From contig NZ_JAJONE010000001.1 in the NCBI RefSeq assembly GCF_024700075.1, positions 2,818,001 to 2,882,000 of the forward strand: a stretch of 64,000 nucleotides of DNA, in the 5' to 3' direction. Positions 16,147 to 25,563 of the stretch are shown in pieces. Each line of letters begins with the position of its first letter. Within the stretch, counting starts at the first letter, position 1. The notes under the pieces were generated by a model that saw only the letters and a list, made by a program, of their open reading frames with translations, had not been told where the DNA came from and did not search any database. This DNA is from Hymenobacter sp. J193 (GTDB taxonomy: Bacteria; Bacteroidota; Bacteroidia; Cytophagales; Hymenobacteraceae). A program made the translations under genes and the position numbers.

Positions 16147-17142
16147 CTACCCCAGCAGCCCCATGGCCTGCATCTTTTCGGCAATCTGCACGGCATTGGT
16201 AGCGGCGCCTTTGCGCAGGTTGTCGGCCACCACCCACATGTTGAGGGTGCGGGGCTGGGTTTCGTCGCGGCGCAGGCGGCCCACCAGCACGGCGTCCTTG
16301 CCGTGGGCATCCTTGGGCATGGGGTATACGTTGTTTTTCACATCGTCCACCACTTCCACGCCTTCAGTTTCGCGCAGGATGCGCACCACGTCTTCCAGCT
16401 CAAATTCCCGCTCAAACTCCACGTTCACCGACTCCGAGTGGCCGCCCATCACGGGAATGCGCACCGTGGTGGCCGTCACCCGGATGTTGTCGTCGCCGAG
16501 GATTTTCTTGGTTTCCTTCACCATCTTCATTTCCTCCTTGGTGTAGCCGTTTTCCTCGAACACGTCGATGTGGGGCAGCACGTTCAGGTCGATGCGGTGA
16601 GGGTAGGCGGGGTTGCTGGCCGTCTGACCGGCGCGCTCTTCCATAAGCTGATCCACGGCCTTTTTGCCGGTGCCCGTTACGCTCTGGTAGGTGCTCACCA
16701 CAATGCGCTGCACTTTGTAGGTGTCGTGCAGCTTGTTGAGGGCCACCACCATCTGAATGGTGGAACAGTTGGGATTGGCAATGATTTTATCTTCGGGCGT
16801 GAGGTCCTTGGCGTTGATTTCAGGCACCACCAGCTTTTTGGTAGGATCCATGCGCCAGGCCGAGGAGTTGTCGATAACCACGGTGCCCACGGCCGCAAAG
16901 CGCGGGGCGTGCTCCTTGGAAGTGGAGCCGCCGGCCGAGAAAATGGCCACAGCCGGCCGGGCCGCAATGGCGTCGTCCATGCTTACCACCTTGTATTTCT
17001 TGCCCAGAAACTCAATTTCCTGGCCCACCGATTTTTCGGAAGCCACCGGAATCAATTCCGTGACGGGGAACTGGCGCTCTGCCAGTACTTTCAGCATTTC
17101 ACCCCCGACCAGGCCGGTGGCACCAACGACAGCTACTTTCAT
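16147..17142 (-). CDS. asd: Aspartate-semialdehyde dehydrogenase
   Basis: Reduces L-aspartyl phosphate to aspartate semialdehyde with NADPH, feeding lysine/diaminopimelate, threonine and methionine synthesis. The 331-residue length is normal. The N-terminal nucleotide-binding motif is VGATGLVGGEML (6-17). The catalytic Cys is C126 in NPNCSTIQ, with R228 (VRIPV) and H235 (GGHSESV) as substrate and acid-base residues. ATG at 17140-17142. It is transcribed away from the lamin-tail protein gene, with about 116 bases of shared upstream sequence, and has its own terminator. Confidence 0.97.
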   Translation of the reverse strand: MKVAVVGATGLVGGEMLKVLAERQFPVTELIPVASEKSVGQEIEFLGKKYKVVSMDDAIAARPAVAIFSAGGSTSKEHAPRFAAVGTVVIDNSSAWRMDPTKKLVVPEINAKDLTPEDKIIANPNCSTIQMVVALNKLHDTYKVQRIVVSTYQSVTGTGKKAVDQLMEERAGQTASNPAYPHRIDLNVLPHIDVFEENGYTKEEMKMVKETKKILGDDNIRVTATTVRIPVMGGHSESVNVEFEREFELEDVVRILRETEGVEVVDDVKNNVYPMPKDAHGKDAVLVGRLRRDETQPRTLNMWVVADNLRKGAATNAVQIAEKMQAMGLLG

Positions 17143-17258
17143 AAGAGTTACAAGGTTTGTCGGCCGTAAATGTACACTAGCATCAGGATTGATTTCTCGG
17201 TATATTTCTCCCGTTTCCGATTTCTAACGACGCATCCGCTACCCTTAACTGCCGTCCC

Positions 17259-19862
17259 GTGCGCATCTTTATCTGTTGCCTGCTCACACTTCTGGCGCTG
17301 CCCGCCGCTGCTCAGCTCACCGAAACCTTCGCCGACGGCAACTTCACCCAAAACCCCGCCTGGACGGGCGACGCGGCCGGCTTTGAAGTAAACGCGCAGC
17401 TCCAGCTCCAGACCAACGGGCCCGCCACCACCGGCACCGTGCTGCAGCTGGCTACGGCCAGCACCGCCGCCAACGGCGCCACCTGGGAGTTCTATGCAAA
17501 TCTGAAGCTGGCCACCAGTTCCGGCAACTACGCCGACGTGTGGCTGCTCTCGGAGCAGGCTGATTTGAAAGGCGCCGGTAACCGCGGCTACTTCGTGCGC
17601 CTGGGCGGCACCCCCGACGAGGTAAGTCTGTTCCGGAAAGATGCCACCGGCAGTCCCGTGTATGTGGTAAATGGCCGCGACCAAAGCCTGAGTTCCACCA
17701 CCAATAACCTGGCCCACGTGCGCGTGACCCGCTCCCTGGCCGATGGCTGGACCCTGGAGGTAGACTACACCGGCACCGGCCAAAGCTACCAGCTCGAAGG
17801 CATCGGCGAAGACAACACGTACCTGCAAAGCAGCTATCTGGGCGTCATCGTCACGTACTCGTCCAGCAACAACCGCAGCTTTCTGTTTGATGATTTCAAA
17901 GTGACGGACCAACAGGCGCCCGGTCTGGTGCTGGCCACGCCCACTGCTGCCCGCCAGCTGAATGTGGTGTTCGATGAGGCCGTGAGCGAAACCCAGGCCG
18001 TGGGCAGCTACCAGCTCAGCGGCGGCCCGGCCATCATCAGCGCTACCCGCGACGCGCAAAACCAGAACGTAGTGCACCTCACGCTGGCCGCCGATTTGCC
18101 CACGGGCGCCAACACGCTGGTCATCCGCTCGGTGGCCGACGTTTTTGGCAACGTGCTGACGGGGCCGTTCAACCTGGGCTTTACCAACAGCGGCTTTGCT
18201 ATTTCGCCCGGCGTCAACCAACTGCTCATCACCGAAATTCTGGCCGATGAAACGCCGGTGATTGGCCTGCCAGCCTCGGAGTACCTGGAAATCTACAACC
18301 CCACGACCAACATTCTGAATTTGGGCGGCGTCCGGCTGCTTAAGCCCGGCAGCAGCGGCAACCCGGCGGTATTTCCGGCCACGGCCACATTATTGCCCGG
18401 GGAGTACGCCGTAGTGTGCGGTAGCACGCGGGTAGAGTTGTTTGCCGGCGTGAACAAAGTCTTCGGGGTGAGCAACTTTCCCAGCCTCAGCAACGGCGGC
18501 GACCAGCTGGTGCTGCGCGCGCCTGCCGGCCAGACGCTCTACGAAATCCGCTACTCGGATACGTGGTACAAAGACGCCGAGAAAAAGGAAGGAGGCTGGT
18601 CCCTGGAAATGATTGACCCGGCCAACCCCTGCGGCGGCATCGAAAACTGGACGGCCAGCGCCGACCCCAGCGGCGGCACACCCGGGCGTGCCAACGCCGT
18701 GCGCACTGCCAACGCTGACAGTCGGCCCCCGGCCCTGCAACGGGCGTTGGCGCTAAGTGCTACGTTGGTACGTCTGTATTTCAGCGAGAAGCTCGACAGT
18801 GTGGCCGCCAGCAGCTCCGCGCTTTACACCATTGCGGGCAACACCATCACGCGGGTAGCTGCCGTCAGCCCCGATTTTCGGGTGGTGGATCTGACGCTGG
18901 GAACGGCCCTGCAGCCCAGCCAGCCAGTGACCGTGAGCGTGCAGCGCGCCACCGACTGCGTAGGCAATGCCACCGGCGCGGCGGCTACCGCTACGGTAGC
19001 ACTGCCGTCGGTGGCCGTGAGCGGGGATGTAGTCGTCAACGAAATCCTGTTCAACCCCCGCACCGGCGGCTACGATTTTGTGGAGCTGCTCAACCGCTCC
19101 GCCAAGTACATCAACCTGCAGGGCTGGCAGATCGGCAACGAAAAGCCCGATGGCAGCGTGGATGCGGCTTCTATCAGCAGTGAGGCGTACGTGCTGGCTC
19201 CCGGCCAGTTGGTGGCACTCACGGAGCGGCCCGATGTGGTGCAGGCCCAATATCCGACCAGTTCGGAGCCAGCTGCCTTCCTGGAGCTAGCCGACCTGCC
19301 CACTTTCCCCGATGACGCTGGTATTGTAACACTATATGACCGAACCGGGGCCCCGTTGGAGCGTGTTCCGTACAGTGCCAAGCAACACTTGGCGTTGCTC
19401 GATGATGTGAACGGCGTGTCGCTGGAGCGGATTCGGGCCGCGGGCGGCAACGAGGCCAGCAATTTTCACTCGGCAGCGGGCAGCGTAGGCTACGCCACGC
19501 CGGGTCGCCGCAACTCCCAGCTGCAGGAAGACCCCACCGGCACCAAGCTCTTCAGCCTGGAGCCCGAAGTCTTCACGCCCGATGCCGATGGCCAGCAGGA
19601 TTTTACCACTCTCAACTATACCCTCGACCAAACCGGCTACGCCGCCAGCGTGACCATTTACGACGCGCAGGGCCGCCCCGTGCGCAAGCTGGTGCGCAAC
19701 CAAACGCTGGCCACCAGCGGCTTTGTGCAGTGGGACGGCCTCACCGACCAGGGCCGCAAAGCCGGCGTGGGCGTGTACGTGCTGCACATCGAGCTGTTCC
19801 GGCCCAGCGGCGGCGACAAGCGCGAGTACAAGCGCACGGTGGTAGTGGGGGCGCGGTTTTAA
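17259..19862 (+). CDS. Secreted lamin-tail-domain protein with FlgD-like C-terminal module
   Basis: An 867-residue exported protein starting with a GTG (MRIFICCLLTLLALPAAAQ signal peptide). Residues about 20-215 look like a concanavalin-type beta-sandwich (WEFYANLKL, GNRGYFVRLGG, FLFDDFKV). An Ig-like module follows. Lamin tail domain 1 begins LLITEILADE and has EYLEIYNPT; after another Ig-like module, domain 2 begins VVVNEILFNP with FVELLNRS. The last ~90 residues (YTLDQTGYAASVTIYDAQG...VQWDGLTDQGRKAGVGVYV...KRTVVV) are a FlgD/gliding-motility-type module that often serves as the T9SS (type B-like) export signal. Probably surface-associated; exact role unknown. Confidence 0.83.
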   Translation: MRIFICCLLTLLALPAAAQLTETFADGNFTQNPAWTGDAAGFEVNAQLQLQTNGPATTGTVLQLATASTAANGATWEFYANLKLATSSGNYADVWLLSEQADLKGAGNRGYFVRLGGTPDEVSLFRKDATGSPVYVVNGRDQSLSSTTNNLAHVRVTRSLADGWTLEVDYTGTGQSYQLEGIGEDNTYLQSSYLGVIVTYSSSNNRSFLFDDFKVTDQQAPGLVLATPTAARQLNVVFDEAVSETQAVGSYQLSGGPAIISATRDAQNQNVVHLTLAADLPTGANTLVIRSVADVFGNVLTGPFNLGFTNSGFAISPGVNQLLITEILADETPVIGLPASEYLEIYNPTTNILNLGGVRLLKPGSSGNPAVFPATATLLPGEYAVVCGSTRVELFAGVNKVFGVSNFPSLSNGGDQLVLRAPAGQTLYEIRYSDTWYKDAEKKEGGWSLEMIDPANPCGGIENWTASADPSGGTPGRANAVRTANADSRPPALQRALALSATLVRLYFSEKLDSVAASSSALYTIAGNTITRVAAVSPDFRVVDLTLGTALQPSQPVTVSVQRATDCVGNATGAAATATVALPSVAVSGDVVVNEILFNPRTGGYDFVELLNRSAKYINLQGWQIGNEKPDGSVDAASISSEAYVLAPGQLVALTERPDVVQAQYPTSSEPAAFLELADLPTFPDDAGIVTLYDRTGAPLERVPYSAKQHLALLDDVNGVSLERIRAAGGNEASNFHSAAGSVGYATPGRRNSQLQEDPTGTKLFSLEPEVFTPDADGQQDFTTLNYTLDQTGYAASVTIYDAQGRPVRKLVRNQTLATSGFVQWDGLTDQGRKAGVGVYVLHIELFRPSGGDKREYKRTVVVGARF

Positions 19863-19899
19863 GATAACCTCCTGCTTCGTCAAGCTCAGGTTCGCTACC

Positions 19900-20724
19900 C
19901 TAATGCTGCACGAGCAAACGCAACGTACGGCCGGGCTTAGATGAGTTCATCGAAGTAATGCGTACCAGATAAGTTGCCGCGGGTAGCTCTGCTACGGGCA
20001 ACACAAAGAGGCTGGCCTTAACGGAATAAGTTTTTATCAGCCCGCCCTGAGTTGTGTATACCTGCACCTCACGGTCAGCAGCAGTGCCGAAATCCAGCGT
20101 GGCTTGCCGGGAAGCAGGGTTGGGATAGAGGCTGATGCTAGTGTCGGGCGCGGTGGTGTGAGGCTGCGTTACCAATGCCCGTTGAGCCGTACTCTGCGGC
20201 TGCACCCGGTATATGGGGAAGATACCGGGCTGGCCGGCGTAAAACTTGCGTAACACGCGGCGGTCAAAGCGCAGGCGGAAACTGTCCCGGGCAGCGCTGT
20301 GGTAGCGTACCAGTTCGGGCCAAGCGTTCTGCTTAACCAAGGAGGTCAGGCTGTCCATTTGCCAATAACCGGTGTTCAGGCCCTGCACCTGCCCGCGCTC
20401 AATACGCACTGCGTGCACCCAGCAGCTGGAGTCCCCTAAGCTCTCGACGAAGTAGTAAAGCCCCCTGAAACGAAAGACATCAGCGGTCAGCATAGTATCG
20501 GTAGCGCCTTGCCGCAGCGTGTTCAGGCCCGTATGCGGGTCGAAGGTGATTTCCAGAGCCAGCGTGTCCTGCGGGCTGATGAGCGTAACCCTGGAGCCCA
20601 GCAACCGCGTTAGATTTTGCGGCCGACTGATAGGAAAGGCATCAAAGCGCGCGGTGGGCATTGTGCCGTCGCAGCTGCTCAGCAACGCAAGCGTTGACAG
20701 GCCAAGAAGTGCTGATAATTGCAT
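19900..20724 (-). CDS. Putative lipoprotein with T9SS type A C-terminal domain
   Basis: A 274-residue protein. The N-terminus has a lipoprotein signal (LSTLALLSSC, predicted acylated Cys at about residue 18). The middle, about 25-185, is not recognised; it looks like a beta-rich domain with LGSRVTLISPQDTLALEI and FRGLYYFVESLGDSSCWVHAVRI. The C-terminus, about 195-274, has the hallmarks of a Por-secretion sorting domain: SLYPNPASRQATLDF, VQVYTTQGGLI, LPAATYLVRI. A lipid anchor together with a T9SS tail is unusual, since the two normally specify different destinations. Diverges from the glycosyltransferase operon. No function assigned. Confidence 0.68.
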   Translation of the reverse strand: MQLSALLGLSTLALLSSCDGTMPTARFDAFPISRPQNLTRLLGSRVTLISPQDTLALEITFDPHTGLNTLRQGATDTMLTADVFRFRGLYYFVESLGDSSCWVHAVRIERGQVQGLNTGYWQMDSLTSLVKQNAWPELVRYHSAARDSFRLRFDRRVLRKFYAGQPGIFPIYRVQPQSTAQRALVTQPHTTAPDTSISLYPNPASRQATLDFGTAADREVQVYTTQGGLIKTYSVKASLFVLPVAELPAATYLVRITSMNSSKPGRTLRLLVQH

Positions 20725-20834
20725 AGAGCTAAGCAGGCTAGGTGAAACACTAAGGGCTTATCCTGAATGCACCCAACTGGCCAAACGTAACCCAGTATGG
20801 TGCGGCGCGCCAAAATGCGGATATTTGCCCCGCT

Positions 20835-21605
20835 ATGCCGTCCGTTCCGCTGTCCGTCGTCATCATCACTTTCAACGAAGAAGCCAACATTGCCCGCTGC
20901 CTGGAAGCAGTGCGCGGTGTGGCCGATGATGTGGTGGTAGTCGATAGTTTTTCGACAGACCAGACGGTGGCTATCAGCCAGGCAATGGGCGCCCGGGTCG
21001 TGCAGCACGCTTTTGAGGGCTACGTGCAGCAAAAGAACTTTGCCACGGCGCAGGCCCGGCATCCGCACGTGCTGCAGCTGGATGCCGACGAAGTACTCAC
21101 GGCAGCGCTGCAGCAGAGCCTGCTCCAAGCCAAAGCCAACTGGCAGGGTGGTGGGTACACGCTGGCCCGCCTCACCAACTACTGCGGCCACTGGGTGCGC
21201 CACGGCGGCTGGTACCCCGACCGAAAGCTTCGGCTTTACGACCGACGCCTGGGCCAGTGGCAGGGTGAGCTGCTGCACGAGCGGTACGAGTTAGCACCCG
21301 GCCAGCCCACGCCGCTGCCTTTGGCCGGCGACCTGCTGCATTATTCTTACCCCTCTGTCGAAAGCCACGTGCACCAGCTCAACCGCTTCACTACTATTGG
21401 CGCGCAGGAACTAGCAAACAAAGGCCGCAATGCTAAGTGGTGGCACCTCACGCTGAAACCGGTTGGCAAGTTCTGGCACCTGTACTTGCTGCGGGGAGCT
21501 TGGCAGGATGGCTTTGCCGGCTTGTGCATCGCCGCGTTATCGGCCTGGGGCGTATTTTTGAAATACGCCAAGCTGCGGGCACTCAACAAAAATCTGTCGG
21601 CATGA
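20835..21605 (+). CDS. Family 2 glycosyltransferase (LPS-core WaaE/KdtX-like)
   Basis: A 256-residue GT-A enzyme. The N-terminal nucleotide-sugar motif is SVVIITFNEEANIARCLEAV, then DDVVVVDSFSTDQTV, and the metal-binding LDADEVLT sits where GT2 enzymes place DxD. The spacing and HGGWYPDRKLRLYDRR motif match the small LPS-core beta-1,4-glucosyltransferase group. A short C-terminal hydrophobic segment could tether it to the inner membrane. It is first in a three-gene operon; its TGA overlaps the next ATG (ATGA, 21602-21605). Donor and acceptor are not known. Confidence 0.87.
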   Translation: MPSVPLSVVIITFNEEANIARCLEAVRGVADDVVVVDSFSTDQTVAISQAMGARVVQHAFEGYVQQKNFATAQARHPHVLQLDADEVLTAALQQSLLQAKANWQGGGYTLARLTNYCGHWVRHGGWYPDRKLRLYDRRLGQWQGELLHERYELAPGQPTPLPLAGDLLHYSYPSVESHVHQLNRFTTIGAQELANKGRNAKWWHLTLKPVGKFWHLYLLRGAWQDGFAGLCIAALSAWGVFLKYAKLRALNKNLSA

Positions 21606-22657
21606 AGACTTTTCTGATCAGCCGCACTGATGCCATCGGCGACCTAGTGTTGACGCTGCCTATGGCCGGCTGGCTAAAGCAACAGTTCCCGGGCTGCCGA
21701 GTGGTGGTATTGGGCCGCAACTACACCCGGGAAGTAGCTACCGCCAGTCCTTTTGTCGATGGTTTTCTGAGTGACGACGACCTGATGGTGCTGCCCAGCC
21801 AAGCTCAGGAAGCCCGCATGCAGGCAGTCAAGGCCGATGTTATTCTGCACGTATTTCCCAGTCGAAGGCTGGCCCGGCTAGCCAAGGAGGTTGAAATACC
21901 CGTCCGGATAGGAACCCGTAACCGATGGTTTCACTGGCTCACGTGCAACCGACTGGTGAGCCTGAGCCGCCGCCACTCGCCCTGGCACGAAGCGCAGCTC
22001 AACATGCTGCTGCTGCGCCCATTGGGTTTGCAGGCTGTGCCAGCCCTGGAAGAACTGGTGCCCCTGGGAAAACTGCAGGCTTCCGAAGCGTTAGCAGTAT
22101 CTGTGATGGAGCAGCTACAGCGGAAACCGGCCGGTAAGCTCAACATCATTCTGCACCCCCGTTCCCGCGGCCACGGCCGCGAATGGGGCCTGGCGCATTT
22201 CGGTACGTTAGCCCGACTCCTGCACGCGCAGGGGCATCAGGTGTTCGTCACGGGCACGGCCGCCGAGGCTGATACCATGCGGGAGTGGCTGCAGGCCCAC
22301 GCCGGCCTGCTGACGGACCTCACGGGGCAGCTGTCCTTACCGCAGTTCCTGGCCTTCATTGCCGCCACCGATGGGATGGTAGCGGCTGGCACGGGGCCGT
22401 TGCATCTGGCCGCCGCGCTGGGCCGGCAGGCGCTGGGCTTGTTTCCACCTATTCACCCGGTGCATTCGGGGCGCTGGGCTCCGCTAGGCCCGCACGCCGA
22501 GTATCTGGTATTTGATAAGCCTGATTGTTCGGAGTGCCGGCAAAATCCGGTGGGCTGCTCCTGCATGCTAGCCATTGAACCAGTGGAGGTAGCAGCCCAC
22601 ATTGCCAGGTGGCAGCCACTGACGCCGGGCAATGCCTCACGTGGCATGTCTGCCTGA
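21602..22657 (+). CDS. Family 9 glycosyltransferase (heptosyltransferase-like)
   Basis: A 351-residue GT-B enzyme of the ADP-heptose:LPS heptosyltransferase family. The N-terminus MKTFLISRTDAIGDLVLTLPMAGWLK is the classic acceptor-side motif with the conserved Asp. The C-terminal donor site has HPRSRGHGREWGLAHFG and later MVAAGTGPLHLAAALGRQALGLF. A Cys cluster (CSECRQNPVGCSC) near the C-terminus is common in this family. The ATG at 21602 overlaps the upstream stop, which points to translational coupling. It likely adds a heptose or related sugar to the lipid A core or a surface glycan; substrate unproven. Confidence 0.9.
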   Translation: MKTFLISRTDAIGDLVLTLPMAGWLKQQFPGCRVVVLGRNYTREVATASPFVDGFLSDDDLMVLPSQAQEARMQAVKADVILHVFPSRRLARLAKEVEIPVRIGTRNRWFHWLTCNRLVSLSRRHSPWHEAQLNMLLLRPLGLQAVPALEELVPLGKLQASEALAVSVMEQLQRKPAGKLNIILHPRSRGHGREWGLAHFGTLARLLHAQGHQVFVTGTAAEADTMREWLQAHAGLLTDLTGQLSLPQFLAFIAATDGMVAAGTGPLHLAAALGRQALGLFPPIHPVHSGRWAPLGPHAEYLVFDKPDCSECRQNPVGCSCMLAIEPVEVAAHIARWQPLTPGNASRGMSA

Positions 22658-22659
22658 AG

Positions 22660-23943
22660 ATGATGAACAGGCAGCTTCTCCGGATATCCCGGCTGTATGG
22701 GCGCGGCCAGCTTTCCCAGTACTTGCTGCTGCTGGCCTGCGTGGCAGGCGTGGCGGGCTTGCTGGCGTCGCGGGCTTTGGTGGCTATTAGTCCGCTGGTA
22801 GGCATTGCGGCCGTGCTGGCCAATCCGGGGCTACGACAGGCGTGGAGATGTTACTGGCGCTTGCGTACTGTGTGGTTTCCTGCGCTACTTTATCTGTTCT
22901 GGTGGGTTAGTGCCCTCTATACCTCCGACTGGCCGGTGTGGCGCCACGAAGTGTACCGCCAGCTGCCCTTGCTGGCGCTGCCGCTGGCCTTTGGGCTAAG
23001 TGTGCCGCTCAGTGGGCGGCAGCGCTACGGGGTGGGGGTGTTATTCACAGTGAGCACGGCGCTGGTGGCACTGGGCACGCTTGGGCAGTATTTTCGGCAG
23101 TATGCGCACGCCAACGAGCTGTTTGCGCTGGGGCAGAACCTGCCTTCCATTACGGGTATTTTTCACATTCACTTCAGCGTTATGCTCGCGCTGGCCGCAT
23201 TTTTCGGCTGGCTGCTGGGGCAGCAAACCCAAGCAGCCAGTTGGCAGCGGTGGTTGGCAGTCGGCAGTGCGGCAGTATGCGTGCTGGTCCTTCACATGCT
23301 GGCCTACCGCACCGGGCTGTTTGTTTTCTACGCTACACTTTTGCTGAGGGCCGGAGTGCTGGTGGCCCGGCGGCGCTGGCTGCTGGGGGCTGGGCTGCTG
23401 GTGCTGCTGGTGCTGGGCCCCATTGTAGCATACCACACCTTGCTACCCGTGCGCAACCGGGTGGCGGCTTCCCTGTACGACCTAGAGCAGTTCACGCTTC
23501 GGCACGATATCAACGACTACTCCCTTTCCAAGCGACTGGCTGCCTGGCACACGGCGCTGGCCGTTAGCCGGCAGCATCCGTGGGTGGGCGCTGCCCCCGC
23601 CGATGTCCGCCAGGCTATGCAGGCACAGTATGCCCGCCAGAGTTTCGGCTTGCGGCCCGTCAATCAGGTGATGGTGCACAACCAGTACCTGCATCAGCTG
23701 GTAGGCGGTGGCATAGTTGGGCTGGCTTTATGGCTGCTGATGCTCTTTGGGCCAATGGTGCAACCCGGGCAGTGGCAAAACGCGTACGTGTATCATTTCC
23801 TGACTCTGCACGCCGTGGCCATGCTGACGGACTCGCTGCTGGAGCTTCAGATAAGTTTTAACCTGTTTATATTTTGTTACGGATTTCTGCTGGTAGCTGC
23901 CGAAAGGAGGCTGCTGACGGCTTCTGCGGCTGATTCTGCTTGA
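22660..23943 (+). CDS. O-antigen ligase/polymerase-family membrane protein (copy 1)
   Basis: A 427-residue polytopic protein of the Wzy/WaaL type: about ten hydrophobic segments with a large periplasmic loop late in the protein. The loop carries the family motif region AAWHTALAVSRQHPWVGAAPADVRQAM followed by VMVHNQYLHQLVGGGIVGL, where Arg and His residues normally act on undecaprenyl-linked glycan. The ATG at 22660 is two bases after the GT9 stop, so it is the third gene of the glycan operon and probably ligates or polymerises the product. A second, distantly similar gene lies at 49697-50977. Confidence 0.85.
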   Translation: MMNRQLLRISRLYGRGQLSQYLLLLACVAGVAGLLASRALVAISPLVGIAAVLANPGLRQAWRCYWRLRTVWFPALLYLFWWVSALYTSDWPVWRHEVYRQLPLLALPLAFGLSVPLSGRQRYGVGVLFTVSTALVALGTLGQYFRQYAHANELFALGQNLPSITGIFHIHFSVMLALAAFFGWLLGQQTQAASWQRWLAVGSAAVCVLVLHMLAYRTGLFVFYATLLLRAGVLVARRRWLLGAGLLVLLVLGPIVAYHTLLPVRNRVAASLYDLEQFTLRHDINDYSLSKRLAAWHTALAVSRQHPWVGAAPADVRQAMQAQYARQSFGLRPVNQVMVHNQYLHQLVGGGIVGLALWLLMLFGPMVQPGQWQNAYVYHFLTLHAVAMLTDSLLELQISFNLFIFCYGFLLVAAERRLLTASAADSA

Positions 23944-24025
23944 AGGACTCGTCATAATCCGTACATTTAGCTGCTGCCTACGCGGGTGTTTTTCCATCCG
24001 CTACCGCGTAACTCCCTAGCACCCC

Positions 24026-24664
24026 ATGAGCGATTCTCCCGAACGGGTTTCCAAATTATCCAAAGAAGAGAAGGACCGCCGGTTCCAGGCTGAACTGATG
24101 CCGGTAATCGACTCTTTGTACAACTTTGCTTACCGGCTTACGCTGGATGAGGACGATGCCAATGATCTGGTGCAGGAGACGTATCTGAAGGCCTACCGCT
24201 TCTTCGAATACTTCGAGCCGGGAACCAACGCCAAGGCTTGGCTGTTTCGCATCCTGAAAAACTCATTCATCAACGACTTCCGTAAAAAAAGTAAACAGCC
24301 TGCCAAAGTCGACTACAGCGAAATTGAAGGCTATTACAATACGGAGGATGTGGAGGCTGAGGGCGATGCGGGAAGCACATCGTCTGACTTGCGGCAGCAA
24401 TCCGTGCGTGACCTCATCGGCGACGAAGTGGCCAGCGCGCTGAACTCGCTGCCGGTGGATTTTCGCACCGTGATTATCCTCTGCGACTTGGAAGGCTTCA
24501 CCTATGAGGAAATGGCCAAAGTACTGGACATCCCCATTGGTACTGTTCGCTCAAGGCTGCACCGGGCACGTAACTTTTTGAAAGACAAACTTGAAAAATA
24601 CGCAAAATCAATCGGCTACGGTGGCAACCCCGAGGCCGATGAGGATGCGGAAGACCACGAATAA
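24026..24664 (+). CDS. ECF-type sigma-70 family RNA polymerase sigma factor
   Basis: A 212-residue extracytoplasmic-function sigma factor. Region 2 is LYNFAYRLTLDEDDANDLVQETYLKAYRFF with the downstream AWLFRILKNSFINDFRKKSK (promoter melting and -10 recognition). Region 4 is LNSLPVDFRTVIILCDLEGFTYEEMAKVLDIPIGTVRSRLHRARNFLKDKL (-35 helix-turn-helix). An acidic linker lies between and the C-terminus is acidic (DEDAEDHE). It precedes by 20 bases a small protein with a zinc anti-sigma-like motif, so the two probably form a regulatory pair. Regulon unknown. A weak promoter-like TACATTTA lies upstream near 23963. Confidence 0.93.
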   Translation: MSDSPERVSKLSKEEKDRRFQAELMPVIDSLYNFAYRLTLDEDDANDLVQETYLKAYRFFEYFEPGTNAKAWLFRILKNSFINDFRKKSKQPAKVDYSEIEGYYNTEDVEAEGDAGSTSSDLRQQSVRDLIGDEVASALNSLPVDFRTVIILCDLEGFTYEEMAKVLDIPIGTVRSRLHRARNFLKDKLEKYAKSIGYGGNPEADEDAEDHE

Positions 24665-24684
24665 CCCTCTCTTCCCTAAAGACT

Positions 24685-24969
24685 ATGGATGTTACCTCTA
24701 CAAAACAAGACCAACCGGCTGCCGACGCTAACGGTACCGACTGTGAACGAGTGAATACAATTCTGGATCAAATCGTTGAAGGCCGTTCTCCCAGTGAGGA
24801 GGACGAAGATTACTTCATAAATCATGCCGAGGATTGCTCTCCGTGCTTCGACACCATTGAGAAACAGCAGGTGTTTATTCACTTCCTGGGCCAGCATGTA
24901 GGTCGTAAAGGAGCACCTTCTTCGCTGTCGGAAAGCATCATGGCACGGTTAAATGTAGAAATGGCCTAA
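24685..24969 (+). CDS. Putative small zinc-binding anti-sigma-like protein
   Basis: A 94-residue acidic protein. H47-x3-C51-x2-C54 (NHAEDCSPCFD) matches the HxxxCxxC part of the zinc anti-sigma (ZAS) motif, and C20 could be the fourth ligand. Position directly after an ECF sigma gene supports an anti-sigma role, as does the lack of a membrane helix, which would make it a soluble, redox-type partner. Too short and divergent to be certain. It ends nine bases before gmk, so it may be cotranscribed with gmk-nadD. Confidence 0.65.
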   Translation: MDVTSTKQDQPAADANGTDCERVNTILDQIVEGRSPSEEDEDYFINHAEDCSPCFDTIEKQQVFIHFLGQHVGRKGAPSSLSESIMARLNVEMA

Positions 24970-24978
24970 TTTTGCCCC

Positions 24979-25563
24979 ATGCAGGGGAAAATCATTGCCT
25001 TTTCCGCTCCCTCCGGAGCCGGTAAAACCACCATTGTTCACCGGATGCTGGAGCGCATTCCGGAGCTAAGCTTTTCTATCTCGGCGTGTACGCGCGACCG
25101 GCGCGGCCGGAGCGAAACCAACGGGCAGGACTACTATTTCATCTCCGTCCAGGAATTCCAGGACAAGATTCGTCACGAAGAATTCGTGGAGTGGGAGGAA
25201 GTCTACGAAGGTGCTTTCTACGGCACGCTGAAATCGGAAATTGAGCGCATCTGGGCCAGCGGCAAACACGCCGTGCTGGATGTGGACGTGAAAGGCGGTC
25301 TAAGTATCAAGGAGTTTTACAAGGACCGGGCCCTGGCTGTTTTCGTGAAGCCGCCTTCCATGCAGGTGCTGGAACAGCGCCTGCGCGCCCGTGCTACCGA
25401 TTCAGCGGCCAGTATCTCATCACGCCTCTACAAAGCCGGGTTTGAGCTGACATTCGAGGACCGTTTCGATGAGGTTGTCATCAATGATGACCTAGACGCC
25501 GCTACGGCCCAGGCTGAAAAGCTGGTGCGAGAGTTTATCACGGCCGAGCCAGCTATTCTGTGA
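24979..25563 (+). CDS. gmk: Guanylate kinase
   Basis: Phosphorylates GMP to GDP with ATP, an essential purine salvage and synthesis step. 194 residues, normal length. The P-loop is APSGAGKTT (10-18). The GMP-binding section is SISACTRDRRGRSETNGQDYYFISVQEF followed by FVEWEEVYEGAFYGT, and the lid region is VKPPSMQVLEQRLRARATDS. ATG at 24979. Its TGA overlaps the GTG start of nadD (GTGA, 25560-25563). Confidence 0.96.
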   Translation: MQGKIIAFSAPSGAGKTTIVHRMLERIPELSFSISACTRDRRGRSETNGQDYYFISVQEFQDKIRHEEFVEWEEVYEGAFYGTLKSEIERIWASGKHAVLDVDVKGGLSIKEFYKDRALAVFVKPPSMQVLEQRLRARATDSAASISSRLYKAGFELTFEDRFDEVVINDDLDAATAQAEKLVREFITAEPAIL

